Both the position numbers and the translations under genes were made by a program. A DNA stretch of 60,000 nucleotides from Zygnema cylindricum (taxonomy: Eukaryota; Streptophyta; Zygnematophyceae; Zygnematales; Zygnemataceae): assembly GCA_037447655.1 (NCBI GenBank), contig JBBHKE010003430.1, forward strand, positions 389,822 to 449,821, written 5' to 3'. A model generated the notes under the pieces. That model had not been told where the DNA came from. It did not search any database and worked only from the letters and a program-made list of their open reading frames with translations. Below are positions 1-12,459 of this stretch, piece after piece. Position 1 is the first letter of the stretch; each line of letters starts with the position of its first letter.

Positions 1-60
1 TGATAGTACAGGGTGGACAATCGATAAATGGTGGCTTTCTTGCTTTTCTTCTGGTTGCAG

Positions 61-192
61 GAACAGGTTTACTAAATTTTTATTTAATTTAGAAGGATTC
101 TATGATGAGGATACTGGTTCTATTTGCGCTTTAGGATGTAAGCGAAAGGTTGGTTCCTGGCCTTTGGGTGTTTTGTTTTTAAGGGTTCTTTA
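61..192 (+). pseudogene. DUF2921-like exon fragment (N-terminal part)
   Basis: A pyrimidine-rich stretch ending in TTGCAG at 55-60 looks like a splice acceptor and is followed by 44 open codons. The translation includes the motif LEGFYDEDTGSICALGC, which resembles the 'EGVYD..TG.ICMVGC' segment of plant DUF2921 membrane proteins. The frame closes at a TAG near 190 with no clear donor before it, so this is a fragment or decayed exon. A second stretch of the same family type (C-terminal membrane part) lies downstream at 1745-2085 on the same strand, which supports the call. The family's molecular role is not well defined. The assignment is from memory of the family pattern only. Confidence 0.35.
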
Positions 193-839
193 GGTGATGG
201 AAAAGGATTTATTGGCATTCTATATAGGGGAATGTGACGAGCTTCTGATTTTGGGTACCATTTGTCTTTTCTGATAAAAAGAGTCCAACTACTATTCGGA
301 GGACATTTGTTTGTATGCTAAAATTATTGTTTTTAGTGCGATTCCGGGCGATCATTTTGTGCAGCGTCTAGTACGATTTCATCGGTACTTCGAAATCGTA
401 TCGCCACATCATCATTTACAGTGGAACACCAAATCATGTGTCAGACAGACGTGTAGACGTTCCCACGATGTATTATTGCTTGTTGAATAATGGGATGTTT
501 CCTGGAAACGAGAATGTATACACCTTAAACACATCATAATCCTGGGCAGGAAAAGTTGAATGCAGTTGATGCAGTATAATCTTCTACCCTTACATTGACA
601 CTATTTTACCTTTCGAGCGGTAGTAGTTTACTGTCAAAGTGATACCCTTAAGATGCCTTTAAAAAAGAGTTTCTCGATATTCGGTCTTCGATCTTTTTTG
701 AAACTGATGGCCAACCAACCGACCGGTCGGTTTCTCGACATTTGATAAATTGACATGACTAATGGCACTTCCTTAATGTTGTTAACTAGCTTTCTTATCT
801 TCGCATGGGTCGTGACATCTAATGTAATTCTTTATATGC
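193..839. other. Gene-free stretch
   Basis: No coding pattern is recognised. The base composition is ordinary and slightly AT-rich, and no repeat boundary could be placed. Confidence 0.5.
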
Positions 840-1503
840 TTTCCCTAAACCAAAATTAGTGTGCATATTCATTAGTGGTGGAAGCCCTAGCTTTGAAAGA
901 GAGCAACGTACATTCACAAAATCATAAAAGAGTGATCAAAAATATAAAGCAAGCTATGCTTGAATTGAGAAAAAATTATAATAATATGATTATAATAATA
1001 ATAAAAACAGATTACATACAATGAAGTAATCCGAATACTAGAACTAGTGTTGATACCAGGGGGGACACTATCTAAAAGAAATCAAAGACAATATCTAGAA
1101 GTCTGTGGTACAATGCGTTATTAGAGTTAATCACTCTAATTCGAGGGAGTGCTTTCTTGATCCAAAATCAGAATTTAGTGTTAAAGAAACTATTTAGTTT
1201 GATGAGTCACATTGCATCACATAATTTCGTGTAGTTCACTCTAATTTTTTTTAACGCTAACGATTCACTAACTCTAATAGCGATATTCGGTATAGTAAAC
1301 TATGGTAAATGTCTATGCACACTAATTTCGGTAATGGAGACAACAACATCTGAGATAGATCCTCCAACACGGATGAGACGATCGCCAAACAAAAAAATTA
1401 AAGACATCTCTCTTTTGTGATTTTGTGAATGTATGCTGCTTTGTTTTTAACTCCAAGGTTTCCACCACTAATGCATATGCACTCTAATTTTAGAATAGGG
1501 AAA
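840..1503. mobile_element. Non-autonomous DNA element with ~95-bp terminal inverted repeats
   Basis: The first ~95 bases (840-935) and the last ~95 bases (1407-1503) are inverted copies of each other. Shared words include CATTAGTGGTGGAA and CATTCACAAAATCA, read in opposite directions. The outer ends are TTTCCCTA and TAGGGAAA. The roughly 470-bp interior has no open reading frame of note and carries degenerate matches (1110-1290) to the ends of the CACCGC... MITE family found elsewhere in the window. I saw no convincing target-site duplication. The long arms and small size suit a Mutator-like or foldback MITE, but the superfamily is not settled. Confidence 0.6.
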
Positions 1504-1624
1504 ACAAGGATCGAAGAACGAATCTAAACTAGAGGTAGTGCTTTGGGACGATGAACACAAGGAGCACCAGAAACCAAAAAGACAAAACACAAATTAAGGA
1601 CCAAAAAAGACAGGAAAATTAAAG

Positions 1625-1750
1625 ACTTCTCTCTCTCCCCCCCCCCCTCTCTCTCCCTCTCTCCCGCTCTCCCCCTCTCCCCCTCCCCCTCTCCCTCTCC
1701 CTCTCCCTCTCCCTCTCCTTCTCCCTCTCCCTCTCCCTCTCCCTCTCCAC
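1625..1750. repeat. (CTCCCT)n microsatellite
   Basis: Pyrimidine-only repeat of CTCCCT units, directly abutting the DUF2921-like fragment that follows. The minus-strand reading frame over it (Gly-Glu repeats) is a by-product of the repeat. Confidence 0.9.
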
Positions 1751-2085
1751 AATTTACCAAGCTGGAGTTATCCTCGGTACTTTTGGGAGTTTACTCCAAG
1801 ATATGTTCCTCCTCCCACAAGTACTTTTAATCCGTTCCATGGATACGGTTGCTTTTCCGTTACACCCCTTTTTTGCATATGGCGTCAGTTGTGCGAGGCT
1901 GGGATCTCATCTTTTAGAGACCCACAGTGTACGAAACGGCATTCTGGTCAACTTAAATCTCGCGGTATATCATTTCTTACTTCCTGACTTCCACTTGATA
2001 ATGAGAAAAATGGGCGCCATGAAGACATATTTTAAAGGCATTTCTGTTTTCACTGTTGACATTATTAATTTTTTTGGTCATTAGG
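1745..2085 (+). pseudogene. DUF2921-like membrane protein fragment (C-terminal part)
   Basis: The reading begins in one frame (LGVILGTFGSLLQD-like) and continues in the frame starting at 1803 with the motif FLLPQVLLIRSMDTVAFPL, followed by HPFFAYGVSCARLG and a hydrophobic segment. The pattern LLQD-x-FLLPQ-x-L followed by a polar turn and another helix resembles the membrane-embedded C-terminal half of plant DUF2921 proteins. A diverged inverted copy sits at 10479-10859. The two agree residue by residue over about 80 positions, so the sequence was once coding. No start, splice sites or full domain remain, so this is probably a gene relic or one exon of a damaged gene. Confidence 0.45.
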
Positions 2086-2099
2086 TAGCTTATCTACCT

Positions 2100-2699
2100 A
2101 AAAGCTGTACAATATGGCAAGTAAAAGAAAATATAACAGGAGAAGACACAAGTCACACAGACACACACAACACATGTCAAACACATGTTTGTTTGTTTTC
2201 GTTTTCTTTCTTCACTACTATTTGTATGTTTGTTTTCGTTTTCTTTCTTCACTAGTATTTGTATGTTGCTTAATTTCATTGGCTAATATATTTCATCTTC
2301 TTTAGCCTGTTAAATACAGTATAACCATATCTATCTGGTTTACATGAAGTAAAAGCTCCTCAACGGTTATTACCTTGAAAGTTTTGTCTTATTATGAAAG
2401 TTACTACAATAGAAATAGCTAATGCCCTTCTAAGTCTGTGTTATAAGTTAAAGATATGAAAGTAGACAGAGAGAGAATGAAGCTTTATTAAAAACATGCG
2501 ATGATGCATAATGTGGTTTGCTAAGTACATCTGTCTATATTATTAAATAATTATGATGGTTCAATATACATCACCTTGTTTTTTTTCTGTTTTGTAATTG
2601 TTTTCCACTTAGCGATGATCTGGGGCACGGATTTGAGATTCTAAATGTTCAGGTTCTTTCAATTTGTAAGAAGAAAAGAAGAGCACATAGGCGGAAATA
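2100..2699. other. Gene-free stretch with a short tandem duplication
   Basis: A ~43-bp unit (TTTGTTTTCGTTTTCTTTC...) is tandemly duplicated at about 2186-2272. Bases 2100-2145 continue the repeat whose inverted partner is near 10365-10420. Nothing coding is recognised. Confidence 0.5.
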
Positions 2700-2704
2700 A
2701 ATAC

Positions 2705-3235
2705 ATAAATATATATATATAGATACATATGTCATATATATAACATATATATATTTATATATATCACATACATATATATATATAAATCACATATATATAT
2801 ATACACATTACATATATATATATATATCACATATATACATATATACATATATCACAATACATACATATACATACATACATACATATACATACATACATAT
2901 ACATACATACACACATACATACATGCACACACATACATACATGCACATATATGACTACATACACATATGTGTGTACATACACGTAAATAGATGTATATAT
3001 ACATAAATGTATACATACATAGCTCACATGTATGTATACATACATGTGATTGTATACATACATATACGTGTATGCATTCATATACGTGTTTATATATATA
3101 TATATGTATATATATACATGTATACATATATATGTAATATGTATACATATATATATGCATACACATATATATTTACACATATATATATACATATGTATAC
3201 ATATAAATATATATATGTATACACATACAATCGGA
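2705..3235. repeat. AT-rich microsatellite (ATATAC / TACA units)
   Basis: Runs of TATATA, ACATATAT and CATACATA fill about 530 bases. Overlapping Tyr/Ile/Cys/Met-rich reading frames on both strands are products of the repeat and not genes. Confidence 0.95.
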
Positions 3236-3384
3236 TTTTGGAACTGTTGGAAAATCTCAAGTTCTAGAAAATTCACTAGTACTTGCAAAATTTTGGAGTA
3301 AATTCAAAGGTTCCATTTTTCTATACCCGAGAGGACGACAGACAAAAAAATAGAGACTATGATTTTTGGTGAAGCCATGCATAT

Positions 3385-3480
3385 TGGATTGAATTTTACT
3401 CTTGTCTATAGAGTTGGTAGTTGCAAACTTGAGGAAAGACAAACACTGCATATTTTCTTTGTATAATATCGTACAAATTG
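3385..3480. repeat. Inverted partner of 8041-8145
   Basis: This block, including ACTCTTGTCTATAGA and ATAATATCGTACAAATTGT, reappears reverse-complemented at 8041-8145. Together with the DUF2921-like pair (1745-2145 / 10365-10790) it gives the order a-b...b'-a', which indicates one large, decayed inverted repeat. Confidence 0.65.
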
Positions 3481-3496
3481 TCCTACGGTAGAATGA

Positions 3497-4905
<1,409 letters not shown>

Positions 4906-4909
4906 CACA

Positions 4910-5530
4910 CACACAATAACGATAACGTAATTCGTTTTGAACAACGCTTATGTTGTTTCAAAATTTGAGAAGACACGTAATCTTTTCAAAATCTCATTGT
5001 TGTGTCAGTTAACATAATTCCCGTCGTTTCCTCAAGCCACTCAAACGTCCAAAAATATACATTGCGTGGTTCACGTGAATTGACATCCCAATTGGTGTAA
5101 ATTAATAGCGGATTTTTTTCGCCTCTGTAATTTTTGTTCGGCACCACGGATGTTGCTTCGCGTGGCACAGAATCTTATGTGGAATTCGTGCAATTTGCCA
5201 CAGGCATGCAGAAACAAATCTCCCCTGGTAATGTCGGGTGTCTGGGGAGTGCATCTTTCGGTGTACTCCCTACCATGTTACTGTCACTCTGAATTTGGTC
5301 CATATTTAACCAATATTCCTCAAGTTATTTGAAGAATTTGGTCCATATTGAATAAGTATTCCTCAAGTTATTCTAGGTCTTGGTGTCTCTCTCTCTCCTC
5401 ACATCTGATGCAAGGAGAGGTCTAAGGCTTTTAAAACAACATTCCCCTAAAGCCTTAAACTCTGCTTGCCACTCAGTCCATATGCTTCTCTAGAGAATTG
5501 TAATTTAGGTGTAGGTACGGTTTAAGTCAT
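4910..5530. other. Gene-free stretch
   Basis: No gene or repeat boundary is recognised. There is a small direct duplication near 5290-5355 (TTTGGTCCATATT...ATTCCTCAAGTTATT). Confidence 0.5.
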
Positions 5531-5534
5531 CATA

Positions 5535-5712
5535 TTTGCCACCATTTTCTCATCCGATATATAGCTTAACATAAGGATTTTTTGCATCACCTTTCTTTCA
5601 AAAAATGCAACTTAACATCGATATGTTTGCTTTTAAAATGATGACTGGGATTTGATGCATTTTCTATTGTAGCTGATTGTCACACCACACTGTTTGAGGT
5701 CTAGACTGCATA
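5535..5712 (-). pseudogene. Ty1/copia RNase H C-terminal remnant
   Basis: Read on the minus strand, the sequence encodes CDNQSATIENASNPSHHFKS followed by KHIDVKLHF. This is the conserved copia RNase H end (CDN-x-SA ... NP-x-xHxR/KxKHIxxxxHF). The same motif occurs in the full copia element at 13230-13390. The frame breaks soon after LHFLKER, and no LTR or other pol domain was seen nearby, so this is an isolated, old remnant. Confidence 0.65.
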
Positions 5713-6133
5713 AAGTGAAGTTTTTGCAAGAGTAAATATATATTTTCTTTGAAAAGGTTGTTTCATCAATGCTTGAGCAGATCGTTTTTTGCACTTAGGT
5801 TGTAAATAAACATCTCGGGTTAAGAAGGCTCATGCTACAGTTTAGTCCTATTTGCAAACTTCTATTGTTGAGTTAATGTCTATATGCTTTTAATTTTTTA
5901 ACTTCTTTACTTTTTATACAATCATTATTTGTTGTTGATATTGTATCATCATTCTTCTCCATATAAGCTGTGAAATTGTTTTTGAGATTTTTATCAAAAT
6001 CATGTGACAAATACATGATCACTAAACGAACAACCATTTTGGATTTACTTGTCATGTTTAGCAAATTTTGCACTAATGTTTGGTGATTGAATGAATATTG
6101 TACACTACACTGCTATTCGTTAGTAGTGTTACC

Positions 6134-6298
6134 GTTTTTTTTGCCACTTACGACATCTTTTCTCTGTGCACACTTGTCAGATTGTTAATCGGAGACTGCC
6201 AATAGGAAGGTGAGTATCTTTCGTTCCAATAGCAATAATCAGATTGACAATCCGGCAAGTGTGCACAGTGAAAAGATGTTTTAAGTGGCGAAAAAAAC
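6134..6298. repeat. Foldback (hairpin) repeat
   Basis: Two inverted arms of about 57 bases (6134-6190 and 6242-6298) share AAAAAAGCCACTTA-type and GTGCACACTTG words, with a ~50-base spacer. It looks like a small foldback MITE. Confidence 0.7.
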
Positions 6299-6319
6299 TT
6301 TAACAGTAATAACGGTATA

Positions 6320-6535
6320 ACGGTTAGCGGTGCAGTAATGGTGGTCAAATGAATAGAATCCGCCTAGTAATGGCCATTAAATGAACGTTATCAACACTAG
6401 TGGGTGATTGAATGAATATAATCCTCGTTTGTAGTGGTGATCAATTGAAACTAAACCGCACTAGTTAATGTTGATTGGACAAGTACAACCTACAATAATT
6501 TAGGTGGTTGAACGAATAATCTCCACATTAGAGGG
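6320..6535. repeat. Degenerate ~33-bp minisatellite
   Basis: About six units of the form TAGTGGTGATTGAATGAATA plus a short tail recur near 6328, 6364, 6398, 6431, 6463 and 6497. A further copy lies before the foldback at 6078. Units differ at several positions each. Confidence 0.55.
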
Positions 6536-8312
6536 GAGAGAGTGAGAGAAAGGGGGAGAGACAACAGGGAGAGAGAGAGAAAATTGATGATGTTAACTAG
6601 TTTCTTTTGCTTTATTGGGTTTTTTGGGTGGTGATTAAATGTGTTAAGTTTATTGGGTTGGTGAGATGTCTTAAACACAATGTAAAATTTTGTATCAACG
6701 AGATCTTGACAGGTATACAAGAGTTCCATCTCTTTTTTGATTTTGTTTTATTGACAACCATAATTAGACTTTTGTGGTTCGCTTCAACCAAAACAATACT
6801 CGTTCATGTACCTCCTTCCCTCCCTTGATTTTTCAGGTGTAAACCATCATTACACCGTTATGGTTTGAAAACTCGTTGCAAGTACATTACTTCATGACAA
6901 GCATTATTTTTCTCTTTATTTATTGTTTTCTTCTTATTTTCATCCAATTTTTTAGAGAAATGCCAAACTTTTGTCTCATTAAATTATCGGGTGATAATCT
7001 TAAGGTAAGAATAAATGTGTACCATTTTCTCACATCATGATACGCATAGTAGTGAAAACGTTAGAGTTGTGTATTGGTAGCCATTTGACGATAACTGATA
7101 TGTCCATTTTTTTGGCCTACCAATAATCGATATATTGGCGCGATACATCGATATCGGTGTTATCGCGATAAAAAACCAATAATATCATTTTTTTATCGCG
7201 ATATCATAGGTTCAATAACTATCGACCATAATTACGTACTCTCGTACAGAATGGATCTCCCGCCCGCTTTCGCGACATCTTTGTACTCATTTCGTACACT
7301 ATTTTCGTACCAAAAATTCTGTAATATCGGTACCCCTCACTGTTCGATAACTGATAATTATTGATATCGTTTGATCAACACTAGAAAAAGTTACTCGAAT
7401 TGACTTAATTTTTTATTATTCTTACATAATTTGAACACTGGATTCCCCTGTTAAGTCGAACAAATCAATGATTAATAGCTTGCCAACTTAATGAGTATTA
7501 TGAGTCGCTCTTTACAAAAGCAATTCAATTGGCTATTGCGGTATAGTACACATGATTTGACAAATAAGATACACTCCGGTGACCAAAATTACTAGCCATT
7601 TTTAGTACAAAGAGTTGATTTTAAATATTTTTATTTTGAGCTTTACCTGTGAAATTTATTAAAACTAAGCGTATTACAGTTTCGTATAGGATGGTCTCCA
7701 AATTTTAAATTTCTTAGCGAGGGTTTTGTAAAATTAGAGAATAAGTGCAATATATTATCAAAAAAGCACAACGGTAAACCATCTGAGTATATGAAAACAA
7801 AAAATCAAAAAGAACGAGAAAAATGAAATAAGAAAATGAAACTCAATTAGTAAAAACTACATAGTTCTTCACAATATCCCATCTAGATAGCATGGGTGAT
7901 ATCACATCTCGGTAAGTCTGTTCTTTTTGGGTTTTTCCATGTTGACCTTTAACTTTAATATACAAAAGTTACGGAACAGATTGAAACTGTCGAAGATTCT
8001 CCACGTTTGCTAATTTGACCTCTGTATTATTTTATGGCACTACAATTTGTACGATATTATGAAAAAGAAAAATGTTGTATTAACCTTACCTCAAGTTAAC
8101 CTCTCCAGTTCTATAGACAAGAGTATAATCCAATCCAACACTCTATTGGTGTTTCATTCGGTGGTTACTTCTTCTTTGGGTGTGTTTGCTTTCCCTACCA
8201 TTTTTTTGTATGTTCGTTGATTTTACCTTGCTTATCTTTTTTTGTTTTATTCCCTCCACATGTAGTTTTCCAGTTTTAGCTTGGCTTCCTCTTTTTATTC
8301 CCATGGATTCAT
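6536..8312. other. Gene-free stretch
   Basis: No supported gene. At 7080-7390 there is a cluster of self-complementary words (TATCGATA, ATCGCGATA, CGATATCG). At 8041-8145 lies the inverted partner of 3385-3480. Confidence 0.5.
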
Positions 8313-8327
8313 ATGGTTTACCATCGT

Positions 8328-9267
8328 TGTGTTAAATAAAGTCAACCCGTTACAGTATGAATAGTTAAACCCACTCGGATTCACACATGCTCAGTTCACC
8401 ACCGCCCTCCGCCCTTCAGTTTCCCCTTGGCCTCCCCCATCCTCTTTTACTTCGCTCTCTAGTTTTCTCTTGTGGTCATGTCTTGGAGCCTGATGGCGTC
8501 CATTTGCTTCTTTGTTCCCATGTGGGAGAGTTGTTCCAGTTGCACAACACTTGTAACGATATCGTTTCGACTATAGCTACGGAGGGGCGCTTTTTGTGCT
8601 TCGGGAAGTTTCTCAGATTATTCTCTCACGCCAGATCGATGTGGTTTGGCTCGATGGTGCCTATCGTATATTTTGTGACATTGTTTTGGCAAACTTGACT
8701 TCAACTACAGTCGTTGGTCAAGCAACTCAACATGTTGGGGTGGCCGCTCGTGATGTCGCTAAGGCGAATGAGCGTGATTATGCACATCGAGACCCTATGG
8801 ATGACTTTATTCCAATGGCGGTCAAGATTTTTGGTTGTTTGGGTGTTGCTTTGGACGAGTTTCTCTGTATTTGTGTCCAGTGTGCTATCTAGCGACGATG
8901 ACTTGGGAGACCTCCTAGTTCAGTCCTTAGTTCATATAATCGTCAACATTTATCCGTGGCTTTACAACGAGTACAGGCTTCTATTCTCCTTCGATTGGGT
9001 ATTGTGGTTATGGATCGTCGACGTGTTCCGGAACTCCCTCAACACTTTCCCCCGGATTGGGGTGGCTTACGAGGTTGCTTTTCGTAGATTTTTAAGTGTG
9101 TTGGGGTAGGGGTAGTAGTTTTGGTCTGAGTGAGCTATTTTTTATGTGTTCGAGTGCTTTAAATTTACTTGCCATTTTTCTTTATTCATGTTGCTTTCTT
9201 TGATTTTTATTGCCATTTGTGTAGTTTTTCAGTTATGGCCCCCAATTTTTTTTTGTACTTGAACTCG
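8328..9267 (+). mobile_element. Truncated LINE (non-LTR retrotransposon) ORF2 C-terminus
   Basis: Two adjoining frames give a continuous match to the C-terminal region that follows reverse transcriptase in many plant and algal LINE ORF2 proteins. The first (from 8387) contains CGHVLEPDGVHLLLCSHVG and a following HN (a Cys/His cluster). The second (from 8596) contains IDVVWLDGAYRIFCDIV and DDFIPMAVKIFGCLG. A frameshift lies near 8590 and a stop at 8890, after which weak similarity continues. The insert is bracketed by a perfect 15-bp direct repeat (8313-8327 and 9268-9282, ATGGTTTACCATCGT), as expected for LINE target-site duplications. It is 5'-truncated and contains no reverse transcriptase motif, so it cannot move by itself. 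Confidence 0.6.
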
Positions 9268-9282
9268 ATGGTTTACCATCGT

Positions 9283-10364
9283 GCTTTTAATTCTTCGGCC
9301 AGAATCTGAAAATGAGGCCATTTCTTTTGTCTATCGCTTTTGACTACAAAATGACATCTTTGACATTTGTCTCCACTACTCAAAATATGTCGAGAAGAGG
9401 TTCCACAAGTTCTATCATAGATTTTTCGATTTAAGAAGTTTTTCGCTTCACTAAACATAATAAAAGTAAAAAAAAACCTCTCTGAGGTTTATTCAGAGTT
9501 TTTTAGCTCATGTTTTTTTTTTTTTTTTCAAAAATCAAGAAAAACATTAGGAATCTCAAAAGTGCTGACGGCAAATGTTTTAAACAACTATAAAACAGAA
9601 AAAAAAACAAAGTGATATATAATGAACCGTCAAATTAAATTAAAAATATAGACAGATGTACTTGGCAACACATCACATGCATTGTCACCTTTCCAAGTTT
9701 TTGGGATTTCATAATAAACTATTTCAAAAGTTTCCATTCAAGGCTTCTCTTTACCACACACCAAAAGTAGACTGGATAAACAAACAAATCGAATGGTATA
9801 TTCCAAAAATTGGACTCCCTTTAATCAACAAAACTGCCACTCATTTTATTCAATAAAATTGTTAGTTTGAGGTGTTTAGTAGACTTTCAAAAGTTAATTT
9901 ACAACAGTCACTATGTCTAAAAAACTTATAATAATTGATAAGGAGAATAATATTAACATTTTAATACTCAAAACTGTATGAAAAGCTCCTCAATTCTATT
10001 GGTTCTGATAACATAACTATGAACAGAAACTCCTCCTAGACCTTATTTTCCCCTTTACTGATGTTTTGGTTTATCATCGGAAATCTTTAACAAAGCTTAT
10101 TCCTCCCTAGTTTGTCTACATTCATATCGCCAACTTCTAACACTAGAGTTAAAAGTGCACGAGCTATTTATATTGGTAGTAAGTTTCATAATTATATAAT
10201 TTTTTCAAGGTTATAACTGTCATGGACCTTTTAACTTGTACACAAGATAACTATGGTCATACTGTATTTTATTAAAAGACTTAAAACCACATAATTTATT
10301 ACCCATTAAGTAAGCAACATTCAAATACTACTGAAAAACGAAAGCAGCAACATACAAATATGTG
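9283..10364. other. Gene-free stretch
   Basis: AT-rich, with no coding or repeat structure that I could support. Confidence 0.5.
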
Positions 10365-10859
10365 TTGTGTCCTCTCCTATCATACTTCTCCTCTTGTACG
10401 GCTTAGGTAGGTAAGCTACCTAATGACCAAAAAACACTACGACATCGACGGTGTTGATCAAAACACAAAAAAAATAGTCTACATGGTGCCCCTTTTTCTT
10501 ATTATCAAGTGGAAGTCAATAAGTAAGAAATGATATACTGGGAGAAGTACGACGGCCAGTATGCCGATTTGTACACTTTGCGTCTTGAAAAGTTGAGCTC
10601 CCACCCTCACAAAAGTAAAGCAGTATGCAAAAAATGGGTGTAATAAAAAAGACACCATATCCATTGAACGAATTAAAAGTACTTGTGGGAAAAGTAACAT
10701 ATCTTGGAGTAAACTCCCAAAAGTACTGATGATAACCCCAACTTGGTAAACTGTGTTCACATAAACGTATCGATGAAAGTCCGAATGCAAATTTTTGAAT
10801 ACGATATCCCTACCGTTTACCTTGTTTTCATATGAACTTGACCTTCTTGCTTCCAACAT
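10365..10859 (-). pseudogene. DUF2921-like membrane protein fragment, inverted copy
   Basis: A 126-codon minus-strand frame (10479-10859) contains YQVGVIISTFGSLLQDM, then LLFPQVLLIRSMDMVSFLL, HPFFAYCFTFVRVGAQLF and a hydrophobic stretch before FHLIIRKRG. It matches the plus-strand copy at 1745-2085 at most positions and is longer at its N-terminal end. The pattern recalls the transmembrane C-terminal part of plant DUF2921 proteins. Homology continues past the stop to about 10365 (GTAGCTTACCTACCTAA). Whether this is an expressed exon or a relic cannot be told; no paired splice sites were identified. Confidence 0.45.
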
Positions 10860-11054
10860 TTGAAGAAAATCTAGAAACCATTAGGATAAAGTCCTTAAAG
10901 AAAAAAAACCAGCATAATAAAGAGAGGATTGCACAAAAGGTGGCTCCTGTTTGGACCCCAATAATAAACGGATGGACCCAGAGAAGGTGTTTGTTTTCGT
11001 TACATAATACCATTTGCGAATGAAATCCTCCTAAAATTTCTCCCACCTCTCTTT

Positions 11055-11414
11055 TTACAAAAGTGAGCCCTCTCCCTCTCCCACTCCTCTTCTTTTGACC
11101 CATTTGCGTATCTTGTCGAGGCCTGCCCAAGACGAACCTTTCTTGTGACGCAATGTCACAATCTTGTAGGAGAGGTAGGTGGAAGAGAGACATACCACTA
11201 ACAATAGAGCCAATAAAGATACAGAAATTGAAACTGAAAAGTTTACATATACGACCTTGGAAAAATAGCTAAACCTTGCAAATAATTGTTCAATACAGAT
11301 GAGACGATTGTGAGGAAAAGACCAAGAGTGAAGGAGAGGGTAGTAATGAGGGGAGAGATTCTTGGCCTCATCCTCATATTTTTTAAGATACTTGTGAAAC
11401 TCTGAGACTTCCAT
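11055..11414 (-). CDS. Hypothetical membrane-segment reading frame
   Basis: A 119-codon minus-strand frame holds one strongly hydrophobic segment (VSISVSLLALLLVVCLSS) followed by basic residues. It lies upstream, on the same strand, of the DUF2921-like copy, so it might be another exon of that relic, but no family motif is recognised. It may be chance. Confidence 0.15.
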   Translation of the reverse strand: MEVSEFHKYLKKYEDEAKNLSPHYYPLLHSWSFPHNRLICIEQLFARFSYFSKVVYVNFSVSISVSLLALLLVVCLSSTYLSYKIVTLRHKKGSSWAGLDKIRKWVKRRGVGEGEGSLL

Positions 11415-11859
11415 TGGCCCTCACTCCATTGGCCCTCAGAGTAGGCAGGTCCAAAAGAAGCTAATCTATGTGGTGCCGACTCCAACTTGATTTAAACCCA
11501 AATTACTGACCCGTTGACAATCAAACCCCAATATAGCTTCACCCCTGTGAAATAACACTTTCTATGTGCTCAGTTCCACCACAGAATGAAAAGTTAGAAT
11601 ATGAGATTTGGACACATTCACCCACCTTGACTATTCCTTAGAAATGCAACCATCCTAGCAGACAAATACTCTAAACGACTAATCCACTGTGTAGCTTAGA
11701 CTCCTTTGAGTCCGCATCAAAAAGAATCACTAAAAATGGTCAAAAAAATTGATAGTTATGAATGGTCAAAGATGACCCTTTTGTATAGGAACTCTCTCAG
11801 AGAGAAGCTGCTCCCTACAAAATTTTCTAAGTCATATCTCTCTCCAAAACTCTATCTAT

Positions 11860-12180
11860 TAACGTACGGCACAAATCAAATTACTGTGTCGTACAAAAAA
11901 GTACAGGTGCTGATGTACTTTCTGTACAACTATCGTACGACATGGCCAAAATGTTGACACATGTCATCTCCAAATTCGTTCACATAATCCTTGGAGATGT
12001 CGCCGTCCAATGTCATTTTGCCACGTGTCATCCTATGTGGCGATGACCCCAAACTGTTGAAATCTTCTTCCGCGATCTCGGCATCCTTTCCGACCGTCCG
12101 ATCAAAACCACTTTTCGATCGTAGCGGTCATTAATACGTGCGCGGTATTTGTTTCGTGTTCGAAACAAATGCGCGGTATT
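11860..12180. repeat. Diverged relative of the copia LTR
   Basis: The string of words GTACAAAAAAGTACAG, ACATGGCC, TTGACACATGTCA, GTCGCC and GATGTCGC follows the same order as in the LTRs at 12460 and 17872 but is much more diverged. It may be an old solo LTR of a related family. Confidence 0.35.
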
Positions 12181-12186
12181 CGTTTC

Positions 12187-12196
12187 NNNNNNNNNN
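12187..12196. other. Assembly gap (10 N)
   Basis: Ten N bases, probably a placeholder of unknown length. The flank is a hairpin-prone sequence (GTATTTGTTTCG / CGAAACAAATGCG). Confidence 0.99.
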
Positions 12197-12459
12197 GAAA
12201 CTGAATTTGTCTGGTTTTAACTGCGTTACCGTAGATATCAGTTTGCCGCGAACGCCTGCGCTTAGATTGGCACATTTTATATACTAACCTGCCGTAAACA
12301 GCGGGGGCGGTTTGGGCTTACTTAGAAACCGCCGAAGGCCTGTCGCGCCGCGCGAAACGGTGTACCGCTGTGTAGTAACCTGCAGCTCTTTCTACCCTCC
12401 TCCTTGCTACCGAAGGTTCAACTGTTCACAGTTGGTTTTCCGGTACAACATGTTCAAAA

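Noticed and set aside
2827-3301. Tyr/Ile/Cys-rich frames on both strands
   Set aside because: Products of the ATATAC/TACA microsatellite.
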